From positions 1 to 38,775 of the forward strand of contig CAZUTK010000022.1 of the NCBI GenBank assembly GCA_964623265.1: a stretch of 38,775 nucleotides of DNA, in the 5' to 3' direction. Below are positions 24,683 through 31,487 of the stretch, piece by piece. The position numbers and the translations under genes were made by a program. Within the stretch, counting starts at the first letter, position 1. Every line of letters starts with the position of its first letter. The stretch comes from CAZUTK01 sp964623265. GTDB taxonomy: Bacteria; Electryoneota; B3-LCP. The notes beneath the pieces are model-generated. The model made no database searches. It was given only the letters and a program-made list of their open reading frames with translations, and had not been told where the DNA came from.

Positions 24683-25063
24683 TTATTCCCCGTTAGAAGC
24701 GGTTCTTTCGTTTCTTTCAAGGCTTGGATCATCCAACGAGGTCGGATTCGATTCCACCGAATTTTGCGAAAGCTGTTGATACAGGATTTCGGCGATGCCC
24801 ATGCCGCCGCCGTCCACCACTGATTTTGCCAGAGTTTCAATCAAGAGATCGCCGTATAGATTGGCGCGATCTTCCGAACTGACCAGCGATCGTTCGAGGT
24901 GCGCTTCTTTCAGGATCATGCGCACCAGAATCGCTTCGAACTGTTTGCAGGCATCCTGAAGCTGTGCGGGCGAACGGTCTTGATTGCCGGATGTTCGGAT
25001 CGCGGATTCTGCGGGCTCGACGCTATGGGGATAGCCTGCAACAGCTTCCGTCTTTATGCTCAT
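24683..25063 (-). CDS. flgJ: FlgJ-type rod-binding protein without muramidase domain
   Basis: 126 residues, matching only the N-terminal rod-capping domain of FlgJ. LQDACKQFEAILVRMILKEA and YGDLLIETLAKSVVDGGGMG with IAEILYQQL are the family motifs. The peptidoglycan hydrolase domain of enteric FlgJ is absent, as in many non-enteric bacteria, so another hydrolase must open the wall for the rod. It acts in the periplasm as rod scaffold. It lies 18 nt after flgI, as is usual. Confidence 0.9.
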   Translation of the reverse strand: MSIKTEAVAGYPHSVEPAESAIRTSGNQDRSPAQLQDACKQFEAILVRMILKEAHLERSLVSSEDRANLYGDLLIETLAKSVVDGGGMGIAEILYQQLSQNSVESNPTSLDDPSLERNERTASNGE

Positions 25064-25081
25064 AGGTGCACTTCCATCCTA

Positions 25082-26206
25082 TCAGATGATGATCAGCTCA
25101 GCCTGCAGAGAACCCGCCTCCTTCAATGCCTGTAGAATCGCGATCAAGTCGCTGGGCGACACGCCCAGCGAGTTCAACGCCGCCGCGACTTCACCCACTG
25201 TGGCGCCTTCGTTTAAGGCAACCATAGGGGTCTGCGTCTCATTCACCGTGATCTGATCCAGAGGCGCGATGACGGTGCTTCCGGATGAAAACGGTCCTGG
25301 CTGCGAGATGATGGGTGCGGACTTGACGGCGATGGAAACCGATCCGTGAGTAACCGCCGCCGGACGCAGCTTAACGTTTTCTCCGACGACGACCGTGCCG
25401 GTGCGTTCGTTGATGACCACCTTCGCCGGAACATCCACATTCAGCGTCAAAGCTTCCGCCGCGGCGATGAATTCCACGCGTCTGGAACTGTCATATTCAG
25501 GGGGGGGCAGGACTTCTACGCTGACTGCATCCAGAGCCCGCGCCACGCCGGCACCGAACTGGTTATTCAACGCCTCCGCCATTCGCTGCGCGGTCGTGAA
25601 ATCCGGCTGATTCAAATTGAAGCGCAGAGACAACTGTGCACTCTGCTGAGGAGCGATCGTCGTGTCCGCTGAATCCGCATCGCGGATGGCGACGCCTCCG
25701 TTGGGGATTCTGCCGACCAGAGTGTAATTCTTGCGTGCGGCGACTCTGCCCGCCTGCACATTGTAGCCGCCGATGGAGAGGGGCCCCTGCGCGTTGCCCC
25801 AAACGTTCCCCTCCAGATCGGACAGGGGCGTCGGCAGCAGCGTCCCGCCGCCCAGACTACCGGCGTCTCCGATGGAAGCGACTTCCACATCGAACCGGGA
25901 TCCCGGTCGAATAAACGGGCTGATCTCGGCGGTGACCATCACGGCGGCGACGTTCCGCAACCGGATCTCGTCGGGATCCACGGTGATCCCGAAGCGATCC
26001 AGCATATTCGCCAGGGATTGCTCCGTGAAACGGGTGCGATAGCGGTCTCCGCTGCCGTTCAAGCCGATGACCAGACCATATCCCACGACGGATCGGGAAC
26101 CGGAGCCTTCCAATTGCGCGATATCCTTAATGCGCACCTGGCCATTGCCCGACTGAAAGAGGATCATCGTGGTGATCAGCGCGAAGATATGGGTTCCGCG
26201 TAGCAT
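25082..26206 (-). CDS. flgI: Flagellar P-ring protein FlgI
   Basis: 374 residues with a cleavable signal (FALITTMILFQSGNGQ). The mature part starts VRIKDIAQLEGSGSRSVVGY then GLVIGLNGSGDRYRTRF, the highly conserved FlgI opening. Further blocks are VMVTAEISPFIRPGSRFDV, IASIGDAGSLGGGTLLPTPL-like text, and the C-terminal VAAALNSLGVSPSDLIAILQ. It polymerises in the peptidoglycan layer as the rod bushing. It lies between flgH and flgJ. Full length. Confidence 0.97.
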   Translation of the reverse strand: MLRGTHIFALITTMILFQSGNGQVRIKDIAQLEGSGSRSVVGYGLVIGLNGSGDRYRTRFTEQSLANMLDRFGITVDPDEIRLRNVAAVMVTAEISPFIRPGSRFDVEVASIGDAGSLGGGTLLPTPLSDLEGNVWGNAQGPLSIGGYNVQAGRVAARKNYTLVGRIPNGGVAIRDADSADTTIAPQQSAQLSLRFNLNQPDFTTAQRMAEALNNQFGAGVARALDAVSVEVLPPPEYDSSRRVEFIAAAEALTLNVDVPAKVVINERTGTVVVGENVKLRPAAVTHGSVSIAVKSAPIISQPGPFSSGSTVIAPLDQITVNETQTPMVALNEGATVGEVAAALNSLGVSPSDLIAILQALKEAGSLQAELIII

Positions 26207-26215
26207 ATCGGTCCG

Positions 26216-26815
26216 TTAAAAGATCCAGTTGATGATTCGGGTGATAAAACCCGGTTTGGAGGCGCTGTTGACGTCCCCTTTTCCGGTGTAGCCGATCTGC
26301 GCATCGGCGATATTATAGGAATAGACGGTATTCTGTCCGGAAATATCTTCTGGACGCACGATGCCCCGCAGAGTCGTCACCTGCTTTTCTCCGTTGACGA
26401 CGACGGTGCGTTCTCCTTCGATGGTCAAATTCCCCGACTCCGTGATCTCGACGATGCGGGCGGTGATGGTGCCCTGCAAGGTGCCTTTGCGGGTCGTTTC
26501 GCCGGTTCCTTCGTGTTTGTTTTTCCATTGCGCATTCACGCCGGAATTGATGTCGCTCAAATCCCCTGATCCGACGGCGGATAAACCGAGATCATTCTGC
26601 GATTTGGTCTCCGTGCCGGCTTCGTGCGATCCCAGCGCGTATTCAACAATCAGAACCGTGACGATATCGCCGACTTGATAGGCGCGCCGGTCCGAAAACA
26701 GGGATCGGTTGATGTTGTCTGAAAACTTCTTGCCGCTTCCCGCGCAGGCTCCTGCGGCGACGAAAAGGGTAAAAAGGCAAACCGTCGCGAGAAAGAAGCT
26801 TGGTTTCGTTTTCAT
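26216..26815 (-). CDS. flgH: Flagellar L-ring protein FlgH
   Basis: 199 residues with a signal sequence ending around VAAGAC; that Cys could be lipidated although the lipobox is imperfect. The mature part has SLFSDRRAYQVGDIVTVLIV, the FlgH core, then GEKQVTTLRGIVRPEDISG and the terminal KPGFITRIINWIF, all family signatures. It forms the outer-membrane ring of the basal body, which marks the host as diderm. It lies 7 nt after flgA and 9 nt before flgI. Confidence 0.96.
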   Translation of the reverse strand: MKTKPSFFLATVCLFTLFVAAGACAGSGKKFSDNINRSLFSDRRAYQVGDIVTVLIVEYALGSHEAGTETKSQNDLGLSAVGSGDLSDINSGVNAQWKNKHEGTGETTRKGTLQGTITARIVEITESGNLTIEGERTVVVNGEKQVTTLRGIVRPEDISGQNTVYSYNIADAQIGYTGKGDVNSASKPGFITRIINWIF

Positions 26816-26822
26816 GATGACC

Positions 26823-27779
26823 TCATCTCAGAGTCACGGTGGCGCCGTCCACAACGACTGCGCGCATGCGTTTGCCACTCTCCTCCAGCCGCACCCAAAT
26901 CCATTGACCGGGTGATCCGGATTCGAGCGCGGTGGCCATTGTTCGGATCAGATAATCCCGCGCTTCGATTTTCAGCTCCACGCCGTCGCCTTTGCGCACG
27001 ACGGCGGGGCGCCGGACGTGATCCCAGCGCAAGGGGTTTTGCGGTGAAATATGCCGATCCGCTTCCCAGCCGACAACGGTCTGCGGGTGGAATATGAAGC
27101 CTCGCAATCCTGTCGTGCTCAGATCCACAAGCTGGATCAGAAGATCCTGCGGCTGAAGAATTTCACCCTTTTTGATGTGGCGCGCGGCATATGCCAGACG
27201 GGCGAAGAGCCGCACTTCGATCGGAATCTGCAGCCGCGTTGGATTTCCATCGGGTTTACGGCATTCCACCGTGACGATCTGCTTTCCGCACACCAAAATT
27301 CCATCGGAAATAAGCGAATACTGCAGAGGCGCAGCGCTGCCGCCGTCTATCGAGCCGTGATCCGACAACAGACGAACGTTCACCGTGATCGAATCTCCAC
27401 CCAGCGATGAAAACCGCCTTTGAATGGCGGATTCCAGCGTGCAGAACTCGCCGGGGTATGCCTGCGGACGGACTTCCACCGCGGGCGATCCGAAGAAATG
27501 GGCTTCAATTTCAGGCGGAAGAGAGCGGCGGATTTCATCCGCGGTGATGACGCGGGATTCCCGGCGTTTCAGAGCCGATCCGATCTGCAGTTTCCGCAGC
27601 CGTTCGATTGTGGCGGGATCGCCCTGCATTCTGGCGATGTCGCCCAACAGGACGTACCCACCCGAAACGAAAACGAGATCGTAGAGGCGGATCGTAACCT
27701 GCGCCTGCGCGCGGGTTTCCAGCGAGAAAGCCAGCAGGATGGCGATGAACGTTAGATTTCTTCTGAATCCTGCCGTCAT
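26823..27779 (-). CDS. flgA: P-ring assembly chaperone FlgA
   Basis: 318 residues with a signal peptide (FIAILLAFSLETRAQA). The N-terminal half is poorly conserved, beginning VTIRLYDLVFVSGGYVLL. The C-terminal half has the SAF-like domain: ARHIKKGEILQPQDLLIQLV, then NPLRWDHVRRPAVVRKGDGV and ALESGSPGQWIWVRLEESGK, with the end VVDGATVTLR. FlgA is a periplasmic chaperone for FlgI. It lies 8 nt after flgG and 7 nt before flgH. Confidence 0.92.
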   Translation of the reverse strand: MTAGFRRNLTFIAILLAFSLETRAQAQVTIRLYDLVFVSGGYVLLGDIARMQGDPATIERLRKLQIGSALKRRESRVITADEIRRSLPPEIEAHFFGSPAVEVRPQAYPGEFCTLESAIQRRFSSLGGDSITVNVRLLSDHGSIDGGSAAPLQYSLISDGILVCGKQIVTVECRKPDGNPTRLQIPIEVRLFARLAYAARHIKKGEILQPQDLLIQLVDLSTTGLRGFIFHPQTVVGWEADRHISPQNPLRWDHVRRPAVVRKGDGVELKIEARDYLIRTMATALESGSPGQWIWVRLEESGKRMRAVVVDGATVTLR

Positions 27780-27787
27780 GAATTTCC

Positions 27788-28576
27788 TTATCGTTTCAGA
27801 TTCGCGGCTTGCGCCAGCATATCTTCGGCGGTGCGGATGCTCTTGGAGTTGATCTCATAGGCGCGCTGCGCCGTGATCATCTCCACCATCTCTTCGATCA
27901 CGGACACGTTGGAGCTTTCCAGATAGCCCTGTTCAATCTGTCCGAATCCTTCCAATCCGGCTTCCCCTCGAATAGGCGGCCCGGAAGCGATGGTTTCCAG
28001 ATACAGATTCTGTCCGGCTCCTGCCAATCCCGCGGGGTTGATGAACCGCGCCAACTCCAGCTGTCCCACTTCCTCCGGTGTGGAATTGCCCGCGACGACT
28101 ACGGAAACGATCCCTTCCCGGCTGATGATGATCTGCTGAGTATCCTGCGGCAACCGCAGGTCCGGTTCGATGAAATAGCCGTCCGAAGTAACCAGATAAC
28201 CGTCCGCATTCATTTTCAGGCTGCCATCCCGCGTATAGGCGATGCGGTTGTCCGGCATTTGCACTTGAAAGAAGCCGTCGCCGGAAATCGCCAAGTCCAA
28301 AGGGTTATCCGTCTGCTTTAGCGTCCCCTGTTCGAAGCTGCGGGTGACGGCAATCGGGCGCACGCCGTGCCCGATTTCCAATTGGACTGGTTCGGCGGCG
28401 GTTTGATCCAGAGTGGCTCCTGCGGGGCGGATGATTTGATACATCAGATCCTGGAATTGTGCCTGACCTTTCTTGAATCCGGTCGTGTTGACATTGGCTA
28501 AGTTATTGGAGATGTTGTCTAACGCCAACTGCTCGGCGAACATTCCGGACGCGGCGGAACGCAAGGCTCTGATCAT
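27788..28576 (-). CDS. flgG: Flagellar distal-rod protein FlgG
   Basis: 262 residues, canonical length. MIRALRSAASGMFAEQLALD and ISNNLANVNTTGFKKGQAQF match FlgG almost word for word. DNPLDLAISGDGFFQVQMPD, FGQIEQGYLESSNVSVIEEM and the end AYEINSKSIRTAEDMLAQAA complete the family pattern. It builds the distal rod. It follows flgF by 18 nt in the sigma-54-headed unit. Confidence 0.97.
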   Translation of the reverse strand: MIRALRSAASGMFAEQLALDNISNNLANVNTTGFKKGQAQFQDLMYQIIRPAGATLDQTAAEPVQLEIGHGVRPIAVTRSFEQGTLKQTDNPLDLAISGDGFFQVQMPDNRIAYTRDGSLKMNADGYLVTSDGYFIEPDLRLPQDTQQIIISREGIVSVVVAGNSTPEEVGQLELARFINPAGLAGAGQNLYLETIASGPPIRGEAGLEGFGQIEQGYLESSNVSVIEEMVEMITAQRAYEINSKSIRTAEDMLAQAANLKR

Positions 28577-28594
28577 AGTTGATCCTGCATTTGA

Positions 28595-29341
28595 TTAGAC
28601 TTTGCCGACTTCATTGACCGCTTTTCCCAGGGTTGAGTCCTGAGTTTGAATCGCTCGCGCGGACGCTTCATACGTCTGATTGATCTCGATCATCTTCACC
28701 ATCTCGGAGACGACGTTGACGTTCGATGCTTCCAGATAGCCGACTTCCAGATGAATCGGAGCAAGATCCACCGGTTCTTCACTCGAAGTGTAGAATCCAT
28801 CCTGCAGGTGCGTCATCTTCTCCGGGTCGGGGAAGCCAACAATCCGCATCCGATCCAGAATCTGCTCCCTATTTTCCCCAGGGATGCTCACCAGAAGCGA
28901 ACCGTCCGATGCGATGCGCAATTTCCCCTGCGGAGCGATGAAGGCGCCGTTTTCGGTCAGCACGCGATGTCCGCTGTAGGTGACTAACTCGCCTTCCTCG
29001 TTCAGCTGGAATCTCCCGTCCCGTGTATAAGCCAAGCCGGCTTCCGTTTCGACGACGAAGTAGCCTTCTCCATGGATGGCGACATCGAGGGGATTGCCGG
29101 TCGCCAGCAGGGGACCCTGCGCCGGAACGGGCGAATTCCCGCTTTCGGCATCCACGAACTTCTCGCCGGCCGTCACCGGCAAATCAGATTTCATCAGCGT
29201 AGAATTGAGGGTGGAACGAAACGCGACATTTTCCTGCCGAAAGCCGGTGGTCTTAGCGTTGGCTAAGTTGTTCGCAACCACTTCGAGGTGGCGCTGTCTC
29301 GCCAGCATTCCGGCGGCTGAATGGTAGATCCCTTTGACCAT
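28595..29341 (-). CDS. flgF: Flagellar rod protein FlgF
   Basis: 248 residues. MVKGIYHSAAGMLARQRHLE and VVANNLANAKTTGFRQENVA give the rod-family N-terminus. GNPLDVAIHGEGYFVVETEA and VGYLEASNVNVVSEMVKMIE give the FlgF/FlgG core, and TYEASARAIQTQDSTLGKAV the C-terminal helix. Placed before flgG, it is taken as FlgF, a proximal-rod subunit. The ATG has AGGAAG 4-9 nt upstream. First gene after the -24/-12 promoter. Confidence 0.92.
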   Translation of the reverse strand: MVKGIYHSAAGMLARQRHLEVVANNLANAKTTGFRQENVAFRSTLNSTLMKSDLPVTAGEKFVDAESGNSPVPAQGPLLATGNPLDVAIHGEGYFVVETEAGLAYTRDGRFQLNEEGELVTYSGHRVLTENGAFIAPQGKLRIASDGSLLVSIPGENREQILDRMRIVGFPDPEKMTHLQDGFYTSSEEPVDLAPIHLEVGYLEASNVNVVSEMVKMIEINQTYEASARAIQTQDSTLGKAVNEVGKV

Positions 29342-29395
29342 ATACTTCCTTTCCGATTCCGGCTGTCGAGCATAGAAAGTCCAATCCCGTTTTAG

Positions 29396-29410
29396 GCAAG
29401 GTACGTGCCA
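29396..29410 (-). promoter_or_regulatory. Sigma-54 (-24/-12) promoter of the flgF operon
   Basis: Minus strand TGGCACGTACCTTGC, which matches the TGGCACG-N4-TTGC consensus with exact spacing between the GG and GC doublets. Transcription would start near 29384, about 43 nt before the flgF ATG. Sigma-54 promoters need an enhancer-binding activator, for which a candidate repeat lies upstream. No activator gene is in the window. Confidence 0.9.
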
Positions 29411-29435
29411 TACATTTATATACTTGTATAATATA

Positions 29436-29462
29436 GACTTATGATAGTTCCGTGACTTATGA
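29436..29462. promoter_or_regulatory. Direct repeat upstream of the sigma-54 promoter
   Basis: Two identical 9-mers, GACTTATGA on the plus strand (29436-29444 and 29454-29462; TCATAAGTC on the minus strand), start 18 nt apart. They lie 26-52 nt upstream of the -24 element. Such paired sites are candidates for an activator, but binding is not shown. Confidence 0.45.
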
Positions 29463-29514
29463 AAAGGGGGTAATGGATTCCCAGCAGGGGGTGAAGAGGG
29501 TATTTTTTACCGCT

Positions 29515-29530
29515 TTCTCATCAATGAGAA
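29515..29530. repeat. Palindrome after the glycosyltransferase gene
   Basis: Plus-strand TTCTCATCAATGAGAA, seven-base arms around a 2-base centre, just 5 nt after the GT2 stop. On the minus strand it is followed by an A-rich rather than T-rich stretch, so it is not an intrinsic terminator. Adjacent GGTA-T5-TACC also pairs. May bind a regulator or be a weak 3' hairpin. Confidence 0.4.
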
Positions 29531-29534
29531 GGTG

Positions 29535-30401
29535 TCAGCGTGGATTTCCGGAGAGGCGGCGGATTTGCAGGAGAGCATTGATGGGGAGGCTGACCAACTC
29601 CCAGAGCACGTTTAAGGCGAAGAGGGGCAGTGTGGCAGGTGAATTGTGCTTGAGAGTCAGGCGGAGCAGACTGCGGTAGCGCAAGATCCATTTTTTCAGA
29701 TTATAGGCGCCACCGGTGGAGGATGAAACTTTGTGGTAAATGCGGGCACGGGGTTCATAATGCAGTTTGAAACCGGCTTTACGCGCGCGCAAGCAATAAT
29801 CCGCATCTTCGCTGTAGAGATAGAATTTTTCATCGAGAAGACCGATTTTCTCAACCACCTGCCGTTTGATGAAAAGGCAGCAGCCGGTGAGAAAGGTGAC
29901 TTCCTTTCGCCGGTCGATTGTTCCGTCATCCCGTCGGCGCAAGCCGTGATGACGGACATATCCCCAGGCAGGCTTTAGAACCCCGCCGGCGAACCAGATG
30001 ACATCGGGCTTGTCGTAATAGAGAATTTTCGGTGAGATCAATCCAACTTCCTCGTCGGATTGCGCAGCGGCAACCAGATGATCCAGAAAATCCGGTTCGA
30101 CGGTCGTATCGTTGTTCAGCAACAGCACGTAATCATCGGCGCTTTTCAGAAATTCGCGCAAACCCGCATTATTGCCCCCGGCATAGCGCAGATTCTTCGG
30201 AAGCTGCAGAACCGCTGCTTGCGGATAGCGACTTTGCACGGCTTGCACCGAACCGTCGGAGGAAGCGTTGTCCACCACTAATACGCGGAAATTCGGATAC
30301 GATACGCGGCAGAAGGAAGCGAGACATTCGAGAGTGTCTTTCCGCCGGTTCCAATTGACGATGATGACGAATACACGGGGGCTGGAGGTCGGTTCGTTCA
30401 C
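29535..30401 (-). CDS. Family 2 glycosyltransferase
   Basis: 288 residues. GT-A fold: VFVIIVNWNRRKDTLECLAS, VLVVDNASSDGS, then LLLNNDTTVEPDF with the DxD-like NDT, FLTGCCLFIKRQVVEKIGLL, and SEDADYCLRARKAGFKLHYE. The closest well-known relatives are rhamnosyltransferases of the WbbL/RfbN type that build surface polysaccharide. The C-terminal 40 residues are hydrophobic and may contact the membrane. A GTG start overlaps the yraN stop as GTGA. Acceptor unknown; its position ahead of the flagellar operon may be incidental. Confidence 0.87.
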   Translation of the reverse strand: MNEPTSSPRVFVIIVNWNRRKDTLECLASFCRVSYPNFRVLVVDNASSDGSVQAVQSRYPQAAVLQLPKNLRYAGGNNAGLREFLKSADDYVLLLNNDTTVEPDFLDHLVAAAQSDEEVGLISPKILYYDKPDVIWFAGGVLKPAWGYVRHHGLRRRDDGTIDRRKEVTFLTGCCLFIKRQVVEKIGLLDEKFYLYSEDADYCLRARKAGFKLHYEPRARIYHKVSSSTGGAYNLKKWILRYRSLLRLTLKHNSPATLPLFALNVLWELVSLPINALLQIRRLSGNPR

Positions 30402-30856
30402 GGTTCATCCTCCCATTCGTCGGGAGGCCAGAAAGCATTTTCCAGATGCTCGATGAGGTCACGCCCTCCGGATTTTTTCAGGACGATTACATCGAAACGG
30501 ATCGTATGGAAGTCAGCCACAGCAATTTGCCAGTAGGCCATCGTTNNNNNNNNNNTATGGAAGATATTCTGCACCTGTGCGAGATATTGATTCGCCGCGC
30601 GAGTAATCTTCATCTGTTTCCCGCGGTCCACGCGGATTTCCGGGTGAACTTCGCCGGGGAAACGGCTGCTCTTGACTTCGCAGAAGACGAGGAACCCATC
30701 CTTGGCCGCGATCAAATCGAGTTCACCCGAACGGCACCGCCAATTGCGATCCAAAATCGTGTAACCTTGCGTCCGGAGATATTGCGCCGCCAGCTCTTCN
30801 NNNNNNNNNNNNNNNNNNNNNCCTCTATCTCCCAGCTCTTTCTTCGATGCGGTCAA
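30398..30856 (-). CDS. yraN: YraN/UPF0102 nuclease-like protein, interrupted by two assembly gaps
   Basis: Reads ILDRNWRCRSGELDLIAAKD and FLVFCEVKSSRFPGE, the restriction-endonuclease-like core of the UPF0102 family, and RFDVIVLKK near the end. Function in the cell is not established. Two N runs (30800-30821 and 30546-30555) fall inside it; both are one more than a multiple of 3, so the frame is kept. A TTG at 30856 overlaps rnhB by 32 nt. The family usually reads LG-RGEELA at this point, and the flanks already provide GDR, two G bases and EELAA, so the true missing piece at the first gap may be very short. Confidence 0.8.
   Translation of the reverse strand: MTASKKELGDRXXXXXXXXEELAAQYLRTQGYTILDRNWRCRSGELDLIAAKDGFLVFCEVKSSRFPGEVHPEIRVDRGKQMKITRAANQYLAQVQNIFHXXXXTMAYWQIAVADFHTIRFDVIVLKKSGGRDLIEHLENAFWPPDEWEDEP
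30546..30555. other. Assembly gap (10 N) inside yraN
   Basis: Ten undefined bases. The real number of missing bases is unknown; a multiple of 3 plus 1 keeps the yraN frame. Confidence 0.99.
30800..30821. other. Assembly gap (22 N) inside yraN
   Basis: Twenty-two undefined bases immediately after the rnhB stop, near the start of yraN. Family alignment suggests the true gap could be as small as one base. Confidence 0.99.
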
Positions 30857-31487
30857 GGGTCTCCTTGATATTGAAACTGCGGCGATGAAGTTCGCAATAG
30901 CCGAATTTCAGAATGGCGTGCAGATGTTCGCGGGTGCCGTAGCCTTTGTGGCGGTCGAAGCGATATTGCGGAAAAATCTCATGATACCGACGCATCAGGC
31001 GATCCCGATGGACCTTGGCGATGATGGAAGCCGCTGCAATGGAGAAACAACGGCTGTCACCATGCACCAGCGTCTGCTGATCGATCGGACAGCCGGGCAG
31101 AATCCGATTACCGTCAATGAGCGCCAGGTCCGGGATTAAGCGCAGATTTGCGAGCGCGCGGCGCATCGCCAGAAAGGTCGCCTGCAGGATGTTCGACTCG
31201 TCTATCTCCTGCACGGATGCTTCGCCGATGCCGACGCTTAGCGCGCTTTCCTTAATTTTCGAGAAAAGCGTCTCCCGTCTTTCCGGCGCCAGCCGTTTCG
31301 AATCATCCACACCGGGGATCCACGCGTCTCCCGGTAAGATGACGGCGGCTGCGACCACCGGTCCCGCCAGAGGTCCGCGTCCCGCTTCGTCCACTCCGGC
31401 GATGAGACTGTAACCCTGCCGCCGGAGCTCGCCTTCAAGGGTTTTCAGGGCTTGGATTCTCTCATCTTCGGAATTCGTCTTTCTCAT
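30825..31487 (-). CDS. rnhB: Ribonuclease HII
   Basis: 220 residues. GVDEAGRGPLAGPVVAAAVI holds the first catalytic Asp and Glu, then DDSKRLAPE, LIDGNRIL (third Asp) and SIIAKVHRDRLMRRY (fourth Asp). It removes RNA from RNA-DNA hybrids and excises misincorporated ribonucleotides. I use the ATG at 31487, which overlaps the comEC stop as ATGA; an upstream start at 31529 would add an unrelated 14-residue extension. Followed by yraN, the usual neighbour of rnhB in many genomes. Confidence 0.95.
   Translation of the reverse strand: MRKTNSEDERIQALKTLEGELRRQGYSLIAGVDEAGRGPLAGPVVAAAVILPGDAWIPGVDDSKRLAPERRETLFSKIKESALSVGIGEASVQEIDESNILQATFLAMRRALANLRLIPDLALIDGNRILPGCPIDQQTLVHGDSRCFSIAAASIIAKVHRDRLMRRYHEIFPQYRFDRHKGYGTREHLHAILKFGYCELHRRSFNIKETLDRIEERAGR

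Noticed and set aside
29515..29530. Intrinsic terminator for the GT2 gene
   Set aside because: The palindrome has no U tract on the transcribed strand; kept only as a repeat.
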